Assembly (NCBI GenBank): GCA_022747635.1
Contig: JAKTNV010000064.1
Coordinates: 2,301,950 to 2,365,949 of the forward strand
Origin: Hetaerina americana
Lineage: Eukaryota > Arthropoda > Insecta > Odonata > Calopterygidae
Length of the DNA: 64,000 bases
Direction: 5' to 3'
Position 1 is the stretch's first letter. The number at the start of each line of letters is the position of its first letter. Below the pieces are notes generated by a model. The model saw nothing but the letters and a program-made list of their open reading frames with translations. It was not told the DNA's origin and made no database searches. The position numbers were made by a program, and so were the translations under genes. This document shows, piece after piece, positions 21,664 through 32,881 of the stretch.

Positions 21664-23084
21664 CAGGAAGAATGCGAATTGGAACACCGGCATTGGAATG
21701 GTGTTAAAGGAGTTTGATTTGTTGGTCTAGCCATGACGAGAGAGAATGGAACCATCAAAACGCAAGAAGAATGAATGCGACGGAGGCGAGGATACCGTGC
21801 AAAGAGAGCAAAGGTAATAAGTCAAAGGGGCGCCGGAAGCAATTCAAAACGATGCTTTTATAGACTTAGTTCACCCAGACGCGGAACGGCTCAAGGGATG
21901 TGAGTGCCTGCTTAAATTATTTGGACTGATGTGCCTCTTCGCACTGAAAATGTTTTTCAATAAAATTGCACTACCCTTACGCTCAACAATGTCAATAGTA
22001 ATCTCTCTCAGAATAATTCACTGGACTGAATGGCATGGCCACCGCTTTAACTATTGTGGTCCAAAGGAAAATGTCCTTCTGAAAGTTTTTTCAGGGAAAA
22101 TCACAAAATATCGGGAGTTGATCCCCACAGAACCAGTCCGAAATGAAATCGGTTCTGCGCTAGGGGTGCCGCCGAGATGGGAGAGTGGGGGGACGAGGGA
22201 GAGGATGTGGGAGGGCATCGCTCTGCCATTGGCCAATCGATGGCCACCACCTTGAAAGGGGGCGACCGCCGGAGGCCTTCGCGTCCGCGGTAGGAATCCA
22301 AGTGAGGTGCGACTCGCGCATCATTGTTGAGCGGGATAAGGATCCCCCCCCGCACAAAAAATCCCACCGCCCCCCCCCCCCCGGCGCCCCTCCACAAGCA
22401 AACAACGCTCCCTCCAAGCACATGTCCCGGAATTGGGGACAGCGCCACCATTGCCCACGTCCAGAGGGTCCCGCAACTGGGCGCGGAGGTGGGGTAAGGG
22501 AATGCGGCCTGCGGGGACGATCAAGTCCCGTCACACTGTCCAATCGAAACCCACCACGGAGCGGAAGACAATGCGCCACCACCATCGTCCGGGGAACACA
22601 TAATATGCGCGTTGGCTGGCGACGAATCGAAGCTAGCCGTTTCGGCGCGGCAAGTACTCATAAAATACCCGAGCAGGCATTAATATCATAAATCGTATTA
22701 TTTCGGGTAATGCAGCTTACTCTAGGGCTCGCGGATGTTTCGCGTGTGCGGTTTCGTAAGGTATCTGCGGGTGTTTCGGTTTGTACGTGATTCAGTGCAT
22801 GCCGAACAAATGCATCAGCACTTTCGCTTTCAACGGGACGCATGCTGAGCATAGAAAGGAACGGAGTCCGGACCCCCCCTCCCCCCGTGCTCGAATTCGC
22901 GTTTCCGAAAGACAACGGATTCGGAAAGTTACTCGCCTAAGACCTTAAACACTATAAATGAGCTTTTATTTACTGTTAGCAACAATACATTTGTAAGATT
23001 ATTCAAATAATGTAGATAATGATAACTAAGGTACAGACACTACGGCAGCACAAAGTACTACACACACACATGTATATATTATTA
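21664..23084. other. Intergenic with CpG-rich patch and poly-C tracts
   Basis: About 22130-22600 is GC- and CpG-rich with C runs at 22347-22355 and 22369-22382. Frames there overlap on both strands, which is typical of skewed composition and not of a gene. Nothing is recognised in the flanks. Confidence 0.4.
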
Positions 23085-23579
23085 TTTTTTTTGGTAATCT
23101 ACCGCTTAAGGTAGGTTTTAGGATAGACACAACTACCAAATAAATATTATATTACTCCTAACGAAACACAAAATCCAGCAACCTAGTTTATATAAGGTCC
23201 TTCTTCAACTCTGAGTACTTTCTTCCTCCCATCGCCCCGTCCAACATCCCTATCCTGTTCCTTCCCTTACCTCGTTTGCCTAACATTCTCCCCTCTATTA
23301 CAGTCTTCAACATCCCACTGCCGATCAATACGCCCTTCATACATTTTTCCTGCCTCCAGGGGATTTCTCCCAACAAACCCCTCTCTTCGCCCACCATACC
23401 AGTACTTACTCATTTGTTTTCTTCTCGGTCCATTTCACCTTCTCCATTCTTCTCCACACCCACATTTCAAAAGCCTCCAGTCTACGTCTATCCTCCTTCT
23501 TCAATGACCACGTTTCCGCACCATACATAGCTACGCTCCATATCAAAGTTTTTACTAGTCTTTTCTAAATATACTTACT

Positions 23580-24589
23580 CTAAGTCCCTCTCATCAACTC
23601 CCTCCTCCTTGTAAAAGCCTCTCTGCCTAGCGCAATTCTTCTCCATACGTCCCCACTACTTTGACAGTGTTGGTCCAAAACACTACCGAGATACGTAAAC
23701 TGTTCTACCTGCTCTAGTTTTTGCCCTCCTATTTTAATGTTAAGCTTAGCCTTTTTCTTTCTAGAAAATCGCATAACCTTTGTTCTATTAATATTGATTC
23801 TCATCCCATACCTGTCGCACTGAATTTCCAATTCACTCAGCAATGCTTGCAGCCCCTTGGCTGACTGACAAACTAAAGCTTGGTCATCAGCAAAACTAAC
23901 TGATTTTAAGAATTCCCCGCCCACTTTCATTCCTACCTCCAGTTCTTCCCATGCCTCTTTAATCATTTCCTCTGCATACAGGTTGAACAGCAACGGTGAT
24001 AATGGGCAACCCTGCCTTACACCTCTTCCTAACACTGCCCATCCGGACTCCCCGTTCCCCACCCGCACCTGAGCAGTCTGAGACATGTACAGGTTGCGGA
24101 TTAGCCTCCTTTCCCTCCAATCTATTCCTATTTTCTGCAATATACCTATTAGTTTTTCCCAATTCACTCTATCAAACACTTTTGGAAATCTACAAAACAG
24201 GCAAATACCTCTTGGTTGTGTTCTATATTCCTCTCTATTAATAATCTCATTACTGCAATGGCATCACGCCTACCTCTCCCCTTCCTAAACCCAAACTGAT
24301 CATCCCCTAAGTAATCATTTACCCTACTCTCTATCTTTTTGTTTGTGATCCTGAGAACAACTTTAGCTGCGTGGGATATCAAACTTATTGTCCTGTAGTC
24401 CTCACATGATGTAGCCTTTACCTTTTTCGGAATAGGAACTGCAACTGATATCACAAAGTCTTCCGGCAAGATACCTTCCTCATAGGTACTACGAATCAGC
24501 CCATATAGCCACTTCCTCCCACATTTTCCTAAATATTTCAATAGTTCCGCGGGAATGTTATCCACCCTCACGGCCTTATTTAGTTTCAT
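23580..24589 (-). pseudogene. RTE reverse transcriptase
   Basis: Minus-strand blocks in order: VRVDNIPAELLK, GILPEDF, VPIPKK, DYRTISLISHAAKVV, DQFGFRKGRGRRDA, a VDFQK/FDRVNWEKL block split between two frames near 24165-24179, RQGCPLSPLLFNLYAE, SFADDQALV (active site FADD at 23883-23894) and FTYLGSVL. This is the usual RT domain order of RTE-clade LINEs. At least one frameshift separates the two halves. Confidence 0.9.
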
Positions 24590-24827
24590 CTCCCTTAATG
24601 CCCTTTCTATCTCATCGTCGAGTATGTCTGGCTGGACCTAAGCTATCTTCCTCTACGTCATGTTCCTTCTCTATGTCTAACTTCGTTTGACTAAGTTCTT
24701 TGCTATACAGTTCTTCTGTATATTCCTTCCATCTCTCTTGGATCTTTCCTGTGTCAACAATTATCTTACCCGCCTTATCTCCAACTGTTAGCATTGATCT
24801 TCCCGTCTTACTTCCCGATAGTGATTT

Positions 24828-24872
24828 AAACTGGTGCGCTATAAAGCAATGTGCTTTATAGCGCATCAGTTT
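24828..24872. repeat. 21-bp inverted duplication (palindrome) in the RTE linker
   Basis: AAACTGGTGCGCTATAAAGC (24828 onward) is the complement of the sequence at 24852-24872, with one mismatch and a 3-nt loop. The second RTE copy near 55570 has no such repeat, so it arose within this copy, probably by template switching. Confidence 0.85.
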
Positions 24873-25042
24873 CACCCTTCCTCGGCAAACCTTCCATATC
24901 CTCGGACTGGGTGTTCCACCATGCTTATTTTGCTCTATTTGTTGCCTGCCTCAATTTATTATTTACCTCTTTGGACTTCATTTTTCCTAACTCTGTGTTT
25001 ACATTCTTCCATTTTCTCCTTTCATCCATCGTTGTAATCATC

Positions 25043-25679
25043 TCATCCGTGATCCATGGTTTCGTAGTCCTTTTCGCGTCCAAGTGTTGCTCGGAGCATG
25101 TATACCTGAACAATGAGCAATATCCTTGGTTCTACTTCTATCTCTAATAGTAATATTCTATCCGTTGCCTGTTCTATGTTGAATACGCTTCTTCCTACCT
25201 CTTTATTTAATATTATAGCAACCCCTCGTTGGCTCTCGTCCCTGCCGCTGTATATTATTCTGTAATTATCACTCCAGTAATTTCCGCTATCCTTCCACCT
25301 TACCTCGCATAGACCTAAAATATTTTTATCTCCCCTTTCCATCTCTCGCTTAATATTCTCCAATTTCCCTGTCCTCATCATTGTCTTAACATTCCACGTT
25401 CCTATTCTAACTAATGTGGTCTTCTTCTCCTGCGTCTCGCTTAATATTCTCCAATTTCCCTGTCCTCATCATTGTCTTAACATTCCACGTTCCTATTCTA
25501 ACTAATGTGGTCTTCTTCTTCTTCGTCTTCTGTCCTGCTGCTGCCGGTTTTCCCTTGCAAGGGTTTCGTGGGATGACGACCGCGGAAGCCTTGCCTCCCT
25601 TGCTGCCGGGCTCGACACACGGCCGATTGGGCCGAGCCCCGTGGTTGCCAGGACTCAAAATATCTCTATTGTCCATCAT
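25043..25679 (-). pseudogene. RTE apurinic-like endonuclease region
   Basis: Read on the minus strand: a basic N-terminus, then VRIGTWNVKTMMRTGKLENI (the conserved first block, present twice because of a 91-bp tandem duplication), LGLCEVRWK (catalytic Glu block) and RGVAIILN. The duplication is not a multiple of three and so breaks the frame. Residues after VQVYML run into decayed linker sequence. Confidence 0.85.
25345..25521 (-). repeat. 91-bp tandem duplication inside the RTE endonuclease
   Basis: Sequence beginning CTCGCTTAATATTCTCC at 25345 recurs at 25436 and both copies run to the same CTTCTTC end. They are almost identical, so the duplication is younger than the insertion or arose at it. 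Confidence 0.9.
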
Positions 25680-25867
25680 GTTAATCTTGGGAATGATAAT
25701 TGAGGTGGTTTCCCATTGCCTTCCTCAATAGTGTTTTTTAACGAGACACCATCACTTACTGGCCGCCCCACTGGGGTCAGACGCCGTTGCAGCCGCCTCA
25801 CTGAGGAATAGACGCTGCGTGGACTACCTTTCGTCTGGCTCCTAACCTTCGACCTATCTGGCACAAA

Positions 25868-26165
25868 TGTGGGTCGCGGTAGACCAGGGGGTAGACCGTT
25901 TGACTACTGACCGGAGGGTCCCGGGTTCGATTCCCGGGGAAGTCTCTGGGCACCTGCAGCTCCACCAAAGCTATGTGATTTTTCGGGTACCAGATCTTCC
26001 TGGGAAACCGTAACCGGCACAGAGGTAGGAACTGATCTCCCTACCCTGATGTGTGAATTTTACACGCCGTCGGGTTTAGTACTGGGTGAACTCTACCATC
26101 ACCTACCAAACCGACCTTCGGGTTGAATACTGTGTTTATGGCTCTAGTGGCCAAAGACAAAAACA
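25868..26165 (+). mobile_element. SINE family A, copy 1
   Basis: tRNA-derived head with a B-box match GGTTCGATTCC (about 25923-25933), then a body shared with the copy at 35507: GGGTACCA, ACCGGCACAG, ACACGCCGT, TTTAGTACTGG and CACCTACCAAACCGACCTTCG. It directly abuts the 5' end of the RTE copy, so one inserted next to or into the other. Confidence 0.85.
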
Positions 26166-27068
26166 CAGAAACACGAAGAAAAAAAGAAACTCGCTAGGGT
26201 TTGAATTTTAGGTGGTCCACGCCACCTTTCTCAATGAAGAAAACGACAGAACTGAGGAAAAGAAGGGGCTGGGAACGCTGGATGGAAGGGAAAAGTGGGG
26301 AAACGTTTGCGAGGGGAAGAATTGTGAGGGGAAAAGTTAGGAGGGGGATTTTTGGAAGGGTTGGGATAATATGGAATGCGAAGGGGGCGGAGGGGAATGA
26401 AATACGTGAAGATCGGGGTAACTAATATGTAATATTAATACCTGGGCAATCCCAGGAATCCAGGAGCCAGAACGACCTACTCCATTGTTTTGAGTTTCAG
26501 TGGAGGATCAGAGGGTGGGAGGGATACTAAGATGGATACACTATAGCATTGCTCAAAGGGAATGTTGTGTTCGGAGGCGTGTTTGGGGATTGGGAGCACA
26601 CCAATCAGGGAAGAATTCTTGCATAAGGCCAGTTGGCTATTGATACTAATATTGAGGGGTGTGGTACACTGTCCAATATAAAAGGCAGGGCAAAGTTGTC
26701 ACTTCAGAAGGTAAACTACATTGCGATGGGGAATAGGGAATTGGTGGGAGAGTTGAAAAGCGGGTGGGAGAGGGATCGGATTCTGTATGGAGGGATGAGA
26801 ATCTCTACCACACGAACAATGCGAGTACTTCAGAGAGCTCTCCCTAAGGACGTTGTAATATCCCTCGCGAATATCCCAACGTCATATAATGCGAAAGGGG
26901 GAAATGAGCAGAGAAAAGTAAGTGGTAATAGATGGGAACTTACACGAAATATCGATGAACTGCATCGATATATCAGACGACTGTCGATGCGATGATTTGG
27001 TATATAGATTAAAAATTATCGATACAATCCTGTTTCTAATTAAGCAGCCATACCAGGGGTCAAAATTT
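26166..27068. other. Intergenic; purine-rich, then CGATA-rich
   Basis: 26200-26420 is purine-rich on the plus strand. 26940-27020 has several ATCGAT/TCGATA motifs. No gene or known element is recognised. Confidence 0.4.
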
Positions 27069-27935
27069 AATGTTTGTATGCAATGACTATGTTTTCCAAA
27101 ACTCCTCACCCTTACTACTCTCAAAAGTGAAAATAGGGGACGCAGGTTCAAAAGAGGCGAAAGTTATAGCCGGAGTTCCACCAGGTAGTGTTCTAGGGCT
27201 ATTACTCTTCCTAATTTACGCAAGCGATCTACCGAATAATTTACATTCCCAAGTAAGACTCTTTGCTGATGATTACATCATATACAGACGGGTAGAGCAT
27301 GTAAATGACCGCGTAATGCTTCAAAAAGCAATCAATCGCCTTGGTGACTGGGTTACAAATAATAATATGGAGATTAATGTCATTAAAAGTAAGCATATAA
27401 CGTTTTCAAGTAAAAATAACGCACAAAACGGTATTTACGTGCACCCTCTTCGAAGAAAGAATCCCGTGGAGCAGGCATTGTATATATTCAGTCGTTTACT
27501 TAACTGGGGATCTTGCGTGGGATGTCCAAGTGGACAATGTGACAAGGAAGGCATTCAAAGTGCTTGATTGGGGAACGAGAAATTTAAAAGTAAGCCACAA
27601 AAGAAATGGCATATAAGGTACTGGTCAGCCCTATCCTAGAATACTCGTCCATGGTATGGGATCCATATGAGGTGGAACATATTCAAAGGTTGGAAAACGT
27701 TCAAAGAGAGGCAGCAAGATAAATACTCGGAAGGTACAAAAGAACAGTGTGCGTTGCGGAAATGTTGGATACACTGAAATGGGAGAGTTTGAAAAATAGA
27801 GGGAAAAGAAGCAGGTTAGGCGCGATGCATAGAATTATTAAAAATGACGAAGCGTGGGAAGATTTGTGGAAAGAGATAGAAAAACAAAACTTTAATGGGA
27901 AAAAAACGATCACAGTTTTAAAATAAAAATAAGAA
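27069..27935 (+). pseudogene. CR1/jockey-like LINE RT remnant
   Basis: 27070-27567 encodes AGVPPGSVLGLLLFLIYASD, then LFADDYIIYRR (RT active site, about 27262) and a primer-grip-like MEINVIKSKHITF. After a frame change about 27600-27930 encodes SPILEYSSMVWDPYE, VQREAAR and LKWESLKNRGKRSRL, the post-RT region of this group. It is more distant from the 3.5-8.5 kb element than the 16.7-kb copy. Confidence 0.85.
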
Positions 27936-28644
27936 CACAAATGAGAAAAAATAATCTCTTTTAAACAGAACTATTGTTGAATAGAGCCAGCTGCCTGGAG
28001 GCTTGTTTGGGCCATTTCCATTCAATTTTAGAAGTTTTAAAAATAAATGTGCAGCAGCCACTGGGCGATGAACTATAGTATATTGGTCAGTGATTACTAT
28101 TATACTATTGCACTTTTTAAACAATATTGTCCTGTGGTACGTGATGTGTTAACGCGTTAGAAGTTGTATATTCAAAAGTGAATGATGTGTGATAACGGTG
28201 CGTGATTTTGGACGGAATATTAAGTTGGAATAGAGTGCGTGATTATGGACGATGGTGTGCGACGATGGACGGCGTGTTTGATGTATGGCGTGAACCAAGC
28301 CCACGTGTGACGGTCAAGGTGCGGTTGGTCATCTTAATAAGTGTCGTTGCACGATATAAGAGCATTTTGCGTCATAACTGTCCTTCTTGTGTGTACGTAT
28401 GTGTGTGTGTATGTATGTGCATTGAAAGAGTGAAAGATGACCAGACTTGGCCGTTGCCACCAGGACAAAGTTTCTTTGAAATTTGTCAAGGTATAAACAG
28501 CCTAAGTGTTTAAAAGTTGGCTTTAACATCGTGGACTGTGGCGCGTCACGCACGACTACGAATGTCTGTGACATTGTATGTGCGGTATTCCGTCACAACA
28601 TTTTGTTCCTTTAAAGCTCCCAAAATTTCTGAGTTTAAGAGGAC
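27936..28644. other. Intergenic, nothing recognised
   Basis: AT-rich with a short TG-rich run (about 28390-28415). No supported gene. Confidence 0.4.
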
Positions 28645-28716
28645 GCCGCGACAGCTTAACTGGCTAAAGCACTCGACCGGACATTAAGGGATCCGGGTTC
28701 TAATCCCGGTCAAGGC
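28645..28716 (+). other. tRNA-like sequence (pseudo-tRNA or SINE head)
   Basis: The B box GGTTCTAATCC and a perfect 5-bp T stem (CCGGG/CCCGG) are present. A D-arm-like GCTTAACTGGCTAAAGC and a 7-nt anticodon-type loop follow in order. The acceptor stem has only about 5 of 7 pairs and the anticodon stem has mismatches, so a functional tRNA is unlikely. No second copy is seen in the window. Confidence 0.5.
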
Positions 28717-29012
28717 GAATTATTTTTACCCTCTGCAATTGTTGCATTGAAATGCACATTAGCATTAGCGAATGACTCCGTTAAAAGTTACTGTTGCGGC
28801 ATCTTGCGGAATATAATAACATTCTTTCCTGGAGGCCGCTTCACACGATGCTTCTTCCAGTTACCTTCGGACGTCCAATTGTTGGAAGTCACAGACGAAA
28901 CCTTTTCTGCAGTCCAACTCTCCTTCCTACTATCGATTTTGGCAAATGCGGGAATGCCTTTTGTGTTTTCGTCGACACCAATGTTTACGCTTGCATTCAA
29001 ACAAGCATTTAG

Positions 29013-29245
29013 CAGACGCCATGTCGTATTTCATCCATAGTTCTGACGAGGATACGGCTGTGGTGGCATTGGGGGAAATATCAAATGCCAAACGTTTCCA
29101 ATCCCGAAAGCGAAAAAAAGAAATCTTGGCAAAGAGTTGCTGTCTCAGGAGAACGGCATACAGAGGGAGGACTGTGGCGATGTTGCGCAATGAGCAGCTG
29201 AATGGGGACAATGGCAGTCACAAAAATCATTTGCGTAGCCCCCCC
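29013..29245 (+). pseudogene. PIF/Harbinger transposase N-terminal fragment
   Basis: The frame reads SSDEDTAVVALGEI, RKRKKEI, then LRRTAYRGRTVAMLRNEQLN and NGSHKNHLR. This has the layout of the N-terminus of Harbinger nucleases (acidic SSDE start, basic RKRK block, W.L.R...G....LL.EL..., then a block ending in FLRM). It stops at a C-tract (29241-29250). No nuclease domain follows. Call rests on pattern recognition only. Confidence 0.4.
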
Positions 29246-29325
29246 CCCCCAAAGTAAACTGGGAGCAAATGTAAAATCTTCCTTTGTCCAAAAGCTCTTC
29301 TTCGCCGGCTCATTATGCCGTCCCG

Positions 29326-29501
29326 GGGGAATGTTTTCGCCCGCAAACCCAAAGCTGGTGGGTTCGATTCCCGACTAATTGGGTTTTCCTCCACCTTGGG
29401 CTTGGGTGCATGTAATTGCGTCAACTGTCATATAATTGTTCTAAGTCCGATGTGAAGGCCGAAGGGCTGTTTTCGGAATAACGAAAAACTAATAAATAAA
29501 T
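29326..29501 (+). mobile_element. SINE family C, copy 1
   Basis: Head with B-box match GGTTCGATTCC (29371-29381), body GGGCTTGGGTGCATGT and AAGGCCGAAGGGCTGTTTTCGG, and tail AATAAATAAAT. It shares head-to-tail order with the minus-strand copy at 43.7 kb. The 5' boundary is uncertain. Confidence 0.7.
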
Positions 29502-31411
29502 CGGGAAAAAATGGGTTTGTAAAAAAATGTAGATTTCAGTACCACAAACAGTAGTCTCTTGAAAAATCCCATGCTCATCTGTGATTGGTGTTTGAAAGAT
29601 GGTATATCGTACTAATTTTGTTTGCTGTACTGAAAATCATTCATTGCGTAAAAAAGTTGTGTATTCATCGTGTAAAATCTTTTGAATCGAATGGATTTCT
29701 CCCATTTACACGATGCGACTTAAAGGAGGTGTCCTGATGTCAATATTGAGTTAAGTTGTGCAAGTAAACCTTGTATAAAAAAGCTATAGGAACTCCTTTC
29801 CCGTTCTCGAGCACCCGCAGGGGTGGCCGCCACCCTGGATGTTCAGTCAATTGATTTAACACCCCTCCCTATCCTCCCCATCTCCTTTCCCCCTCCCCCC
29901 ACCTGTCTTTATTTCCCCTACTTTGCTGAACATGGCACAGAGCGCAGAAATGCGTCGGTCCATTTAAATACGCCCGTTGCAGTTTACCAAGCATTCCATT
30001 CCAGCATGAATGCTTCATCTACTTTTCCCTCATGTCCCCCTCGCCTGTTCAAGTCTAACCGGTACGTTTATCCAAATGCCCGACAGGGCCTTGAAAAACA
30101 TGCGAGCGTGTGCATGTCATCTGAAAAAAATGCAAGACTTTTGCATAAAAAACTGAAGCAAAATTACCGATAATCAGAAAACAATCTGCACCATAAATAT
30201 CAAGTTAATATCAAATGTAACTCATCGATATGGAATTAACCGATGCATCTCGCCCAAACTTAAAATCAGTCATTCCGAGGGCGTATCAAAGCTTCTGCAG
30301 TCGCGTTGCGAACTATGCAGGCGTGGATATTTCGAATTTTTCTCTCTCTGCCTGCCAACGCGTATATCGGAGTTGAGGGTCGCTCATGTCAAAATGCAGG
30401 ACGCGTCTCTTGATGGGCCTGGGATGATTCCATTCGCCGTGTCGGAGGATGTGAGAGCGAGACCCCTTCTTCATCGACACACGCGGCTGTCCCCTAAAAC
30501 ACTGACTCGAATTCCGCGAGGAGGGACTCTTGGCGCCGTGAGGGGAGGGGAAAAAGGAAGCGGAGGGGTGCTCGCTCGGGAGCGAAGAGCTCTTCCCCGC
30601 CAGCGAACCGAACAACCGACAATTTTTAGCCACCCTAACGCCACTAATTACTCCGATGGCTGGCGACCCACCACTCCCTGCCACACACCCACGTGGAGAC
30701 TTCCGGGATGTACGATATGTGGATGAAGAAAAGAATCGCGGAAAGGTCGACGACATACATACGTGAACGTGGCGATGATTATCGGCAGTTATTTCAAACA
30801 ATATCAGATATACCTATCAACAAGCAGGTATATCGTGAAATGAGGACAACATCGTTCATATTGCAATCAAGATATTACGATCAATGTTCATGGTAACGAA
30901 AACATTGATAAGCATTGAATATATCGTCAATTACGGTTATCGAGTGCCACCTGTCACACATTTTTAGGTCGGCAACATCGTGCCCTCGTATCGACGATAA
31001 CTATAGACCCACATTTCACCCCTTCCCTACAATTATTCATTTCGACCTCGTAGATGCAAAAACACTTCGATGGGTCGTGGGCATATGACACGCCCCTCGG
31101 CACCGGGAGCGACGTCACATCGAGTTGGTCATAAATCGAGAATCGGCCTCGTCGTGGCATCCGAATATTTTGATTCACACCGAAAAGGACGAACCAAAGT
31201 TACTCGAGGAAGAATTTGCCCACAGTCGCCATTCGCGGGGAGATACGGATGTCGATATCACTTAACTCACGCTTTTACTGGTGTGTTCATATGAAATCTC
31301 AAAAGTTTCCGCTAGAGTCAAAAAGAGGCGAATAGAGTTGCATGCACACTCGGCCGAATCTTGGTTATTGGTCGCGACTATTCGTATTCGCAGGTGAAAA
31401 AAGTGCTAGTG
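29502..31411. other. Intergenic, nothing firm
   Basis: 29820-29930 is C/T-rich; 30370-30700 is CpG-rich with overlapping frames on both strands; 30770-31010 has clustered TATCG/CGATA motifs. None supports a gene. Confidence 0.4.
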
Positions 31412-31754
31412 CTTGACAACAATTGAGGATCGAGATGGCGTGGTGGCTGCCGTACTGACTTCCCACCCTGAGGGCCCGGGTTCAAATCCCGGCGGTGTTG
31501 AATATTTTCCAGAGGTATCTCGATCCCTACTTGAGGTGCTTTGTGGAGGGCACTTTGAGTGAGTACGCCGTCCGTCGGATGGGACGTTAAGCTGCGGACC
31601 TCTCGGCGCCTTTCGTTAAGAGTATGTTAATCGCTAAGCATGGTAATGTTTCTCTCCACCCTTCATCCTTTCCTGTCCATCCCTAATAGCGCAAATGACC
31701 TCAGCTGTCGGTCGCCTCCCCCAATATACTACTACCACTTGATAACAATTGAGG
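31412..31754 (+). mobile_element. SINE family B, copy 1, with target-site duplications
   Basis: Body 31429-31737: tRNA-derived head with B-box-like GGTTCAAATCC (about 31470), a unique body and a 3' tail GCAAATGACCTCAGCTGTCG ending in TACTACTAC. It is flanked by near-identical 17-bp direct repeats at 31412-31428 and 31738-31754 (CTTGACAACAATTGAGG versus CTTGATAACAATTGAGG), which shows retroposition. Confidence 0.92.
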
Positions 31755-32550
31755 GAGGGGGAGGAACGGACCAACGAGGTCACGTTGGACACGAGCCGAT
31801 CAAAAAGGGCGAAAAAAGAACGAATTGCGCTTTACTCGACGAATCCGACCGGAACGCCGGCGTAACCATTGTTCTAAAAAAGAAACATGTACGTTAGGAC
31901 CCATGAGTGAATAGTTTCAGAGGGAGGTGTGGAGCGAGACATTCAATCTGGGTGGATCGAAAAGACGTTCTCAAGAAGAGCATGAAAGAGACGGAAACTA
32001 AATAAGTACGTATATGAGAACAGGACAGTGCTGAAGGTATTGATGAGAGAACACGTTCATTGAGGGATTGCAAGCAAGGGACCTAAGGAAGTTTCTTTCT
32101 CAATTCATCCATCCTAAAAGTGAACAGCGTGAGGAGCATTATTTAAATACGAATCCATGCAGGTAAGCATTGGAACCACGCGACTGTCTCCGTTACACCT
32201 CTGCAAAGCAAGCACTTACCTTTCGGTGACGTTTCCTTTACCTCCATTTCAGGCATATTCGACTTCTTTCTCCGAATTGAACAGATACTGATGAAAATTC
32301 TATCCCTCAGCCAACAGTGAAAAAGTATTGCTGGTTACTGTCACTTAAATAAAGATAATAAGTACAGAATATGTCCAGACTTTCAAAATACATTGCAATA
32401 AGGAAACTACGACGACCTTCCATTGAATATATATTTTTATAAAACCTGTGGCTCTAGTAACGTGATTCAAGAATTAATATTACCTTTCTTAGATATCAAG
32501 GCACTGGAAATAATTTTTTCATTGCACATCGTCTTCATTGCAACACTGGT
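31755..32550. other. Spacer between inverted SINE copies
   Basis: 0.8 kb with no recognisable gene or repeat. Confidence 0.4.
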
Positions 32551-32881
32551 AGAAGAATTGTGGTAGTAGTATATTGGGGGAGGCGACCGACAGCTGAGGT
32601 CATTTGCGCCATTAGGGATGGACAGGAAAGGATGAAGGGTGGAGAGAAACCCGGCGTCGGTATTAGCCTACCCTTAACGAAAGGCGCCAAGGGGTCCGCA
32701 GCTTAACGTCCCATCCGACGGACGGCGCACTCACTCTAAGTGCCCTCCACAAAGCACCTCAAGTGGGGATCGAGATACCTCTGAAAAATATTCAACACCG
32801 CCGGGATTTGAACTCAGGCCCTTTGTGTGGGAAGCCAGTACGATAGCCACCGCACCATCTCGATCCCCCAGAAGAGTTGTG
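32551..32881 (-). mobile_element. SINE family B, copy 2, inverted
   Basis: Body 32563-32869 is the reverse complement of copy 1 along its whole length. It is flanked by 12-bp direct repeats AGAAGAATTGTG (32551-32562) and AGAAGAGTTGTG (32870-32881), so it is an independent insertion. Confidence 0.92.

Larger units (their letters stand above)
23085..25862 (-). mobile_element. RTE-type LINE, nearly full length but disabled
   Basis: Minus-strand element: 5' leader (about 25862-25680), endonuclease (25679-25043), linker, reverse transcriptase (24589-23580), 3' UTR and terminal hairpin (about 23100) with a short A/TA-rich tail. Its endonuclease belongs to the family often mis-annotated as craniofacial development protein 2, typical of RTE/BovB elements. 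It carries a 91-bp tandem duplication, a 21-bp inverted duplication and frameshifts. Confidence 0.88.

Noticed and set aside
22101..22691. 168-residue plus-strand and 141-residue minus-strand frames
   Set aside because: Mutually overlapping frames through C tracts; low-complexity Pro/Arg/Gly content.
25043..25679. Host craniofacial development protein 2 gene
   Set aside because: The similarity is to the RTE-type endonuclease from which that annotation arises; RT and 3' UTR follow in order, so this is a LINE.
28645..28716. Functional tRNA gene
   Set aside because: Acceptor and anticodon stems have several mismatches.
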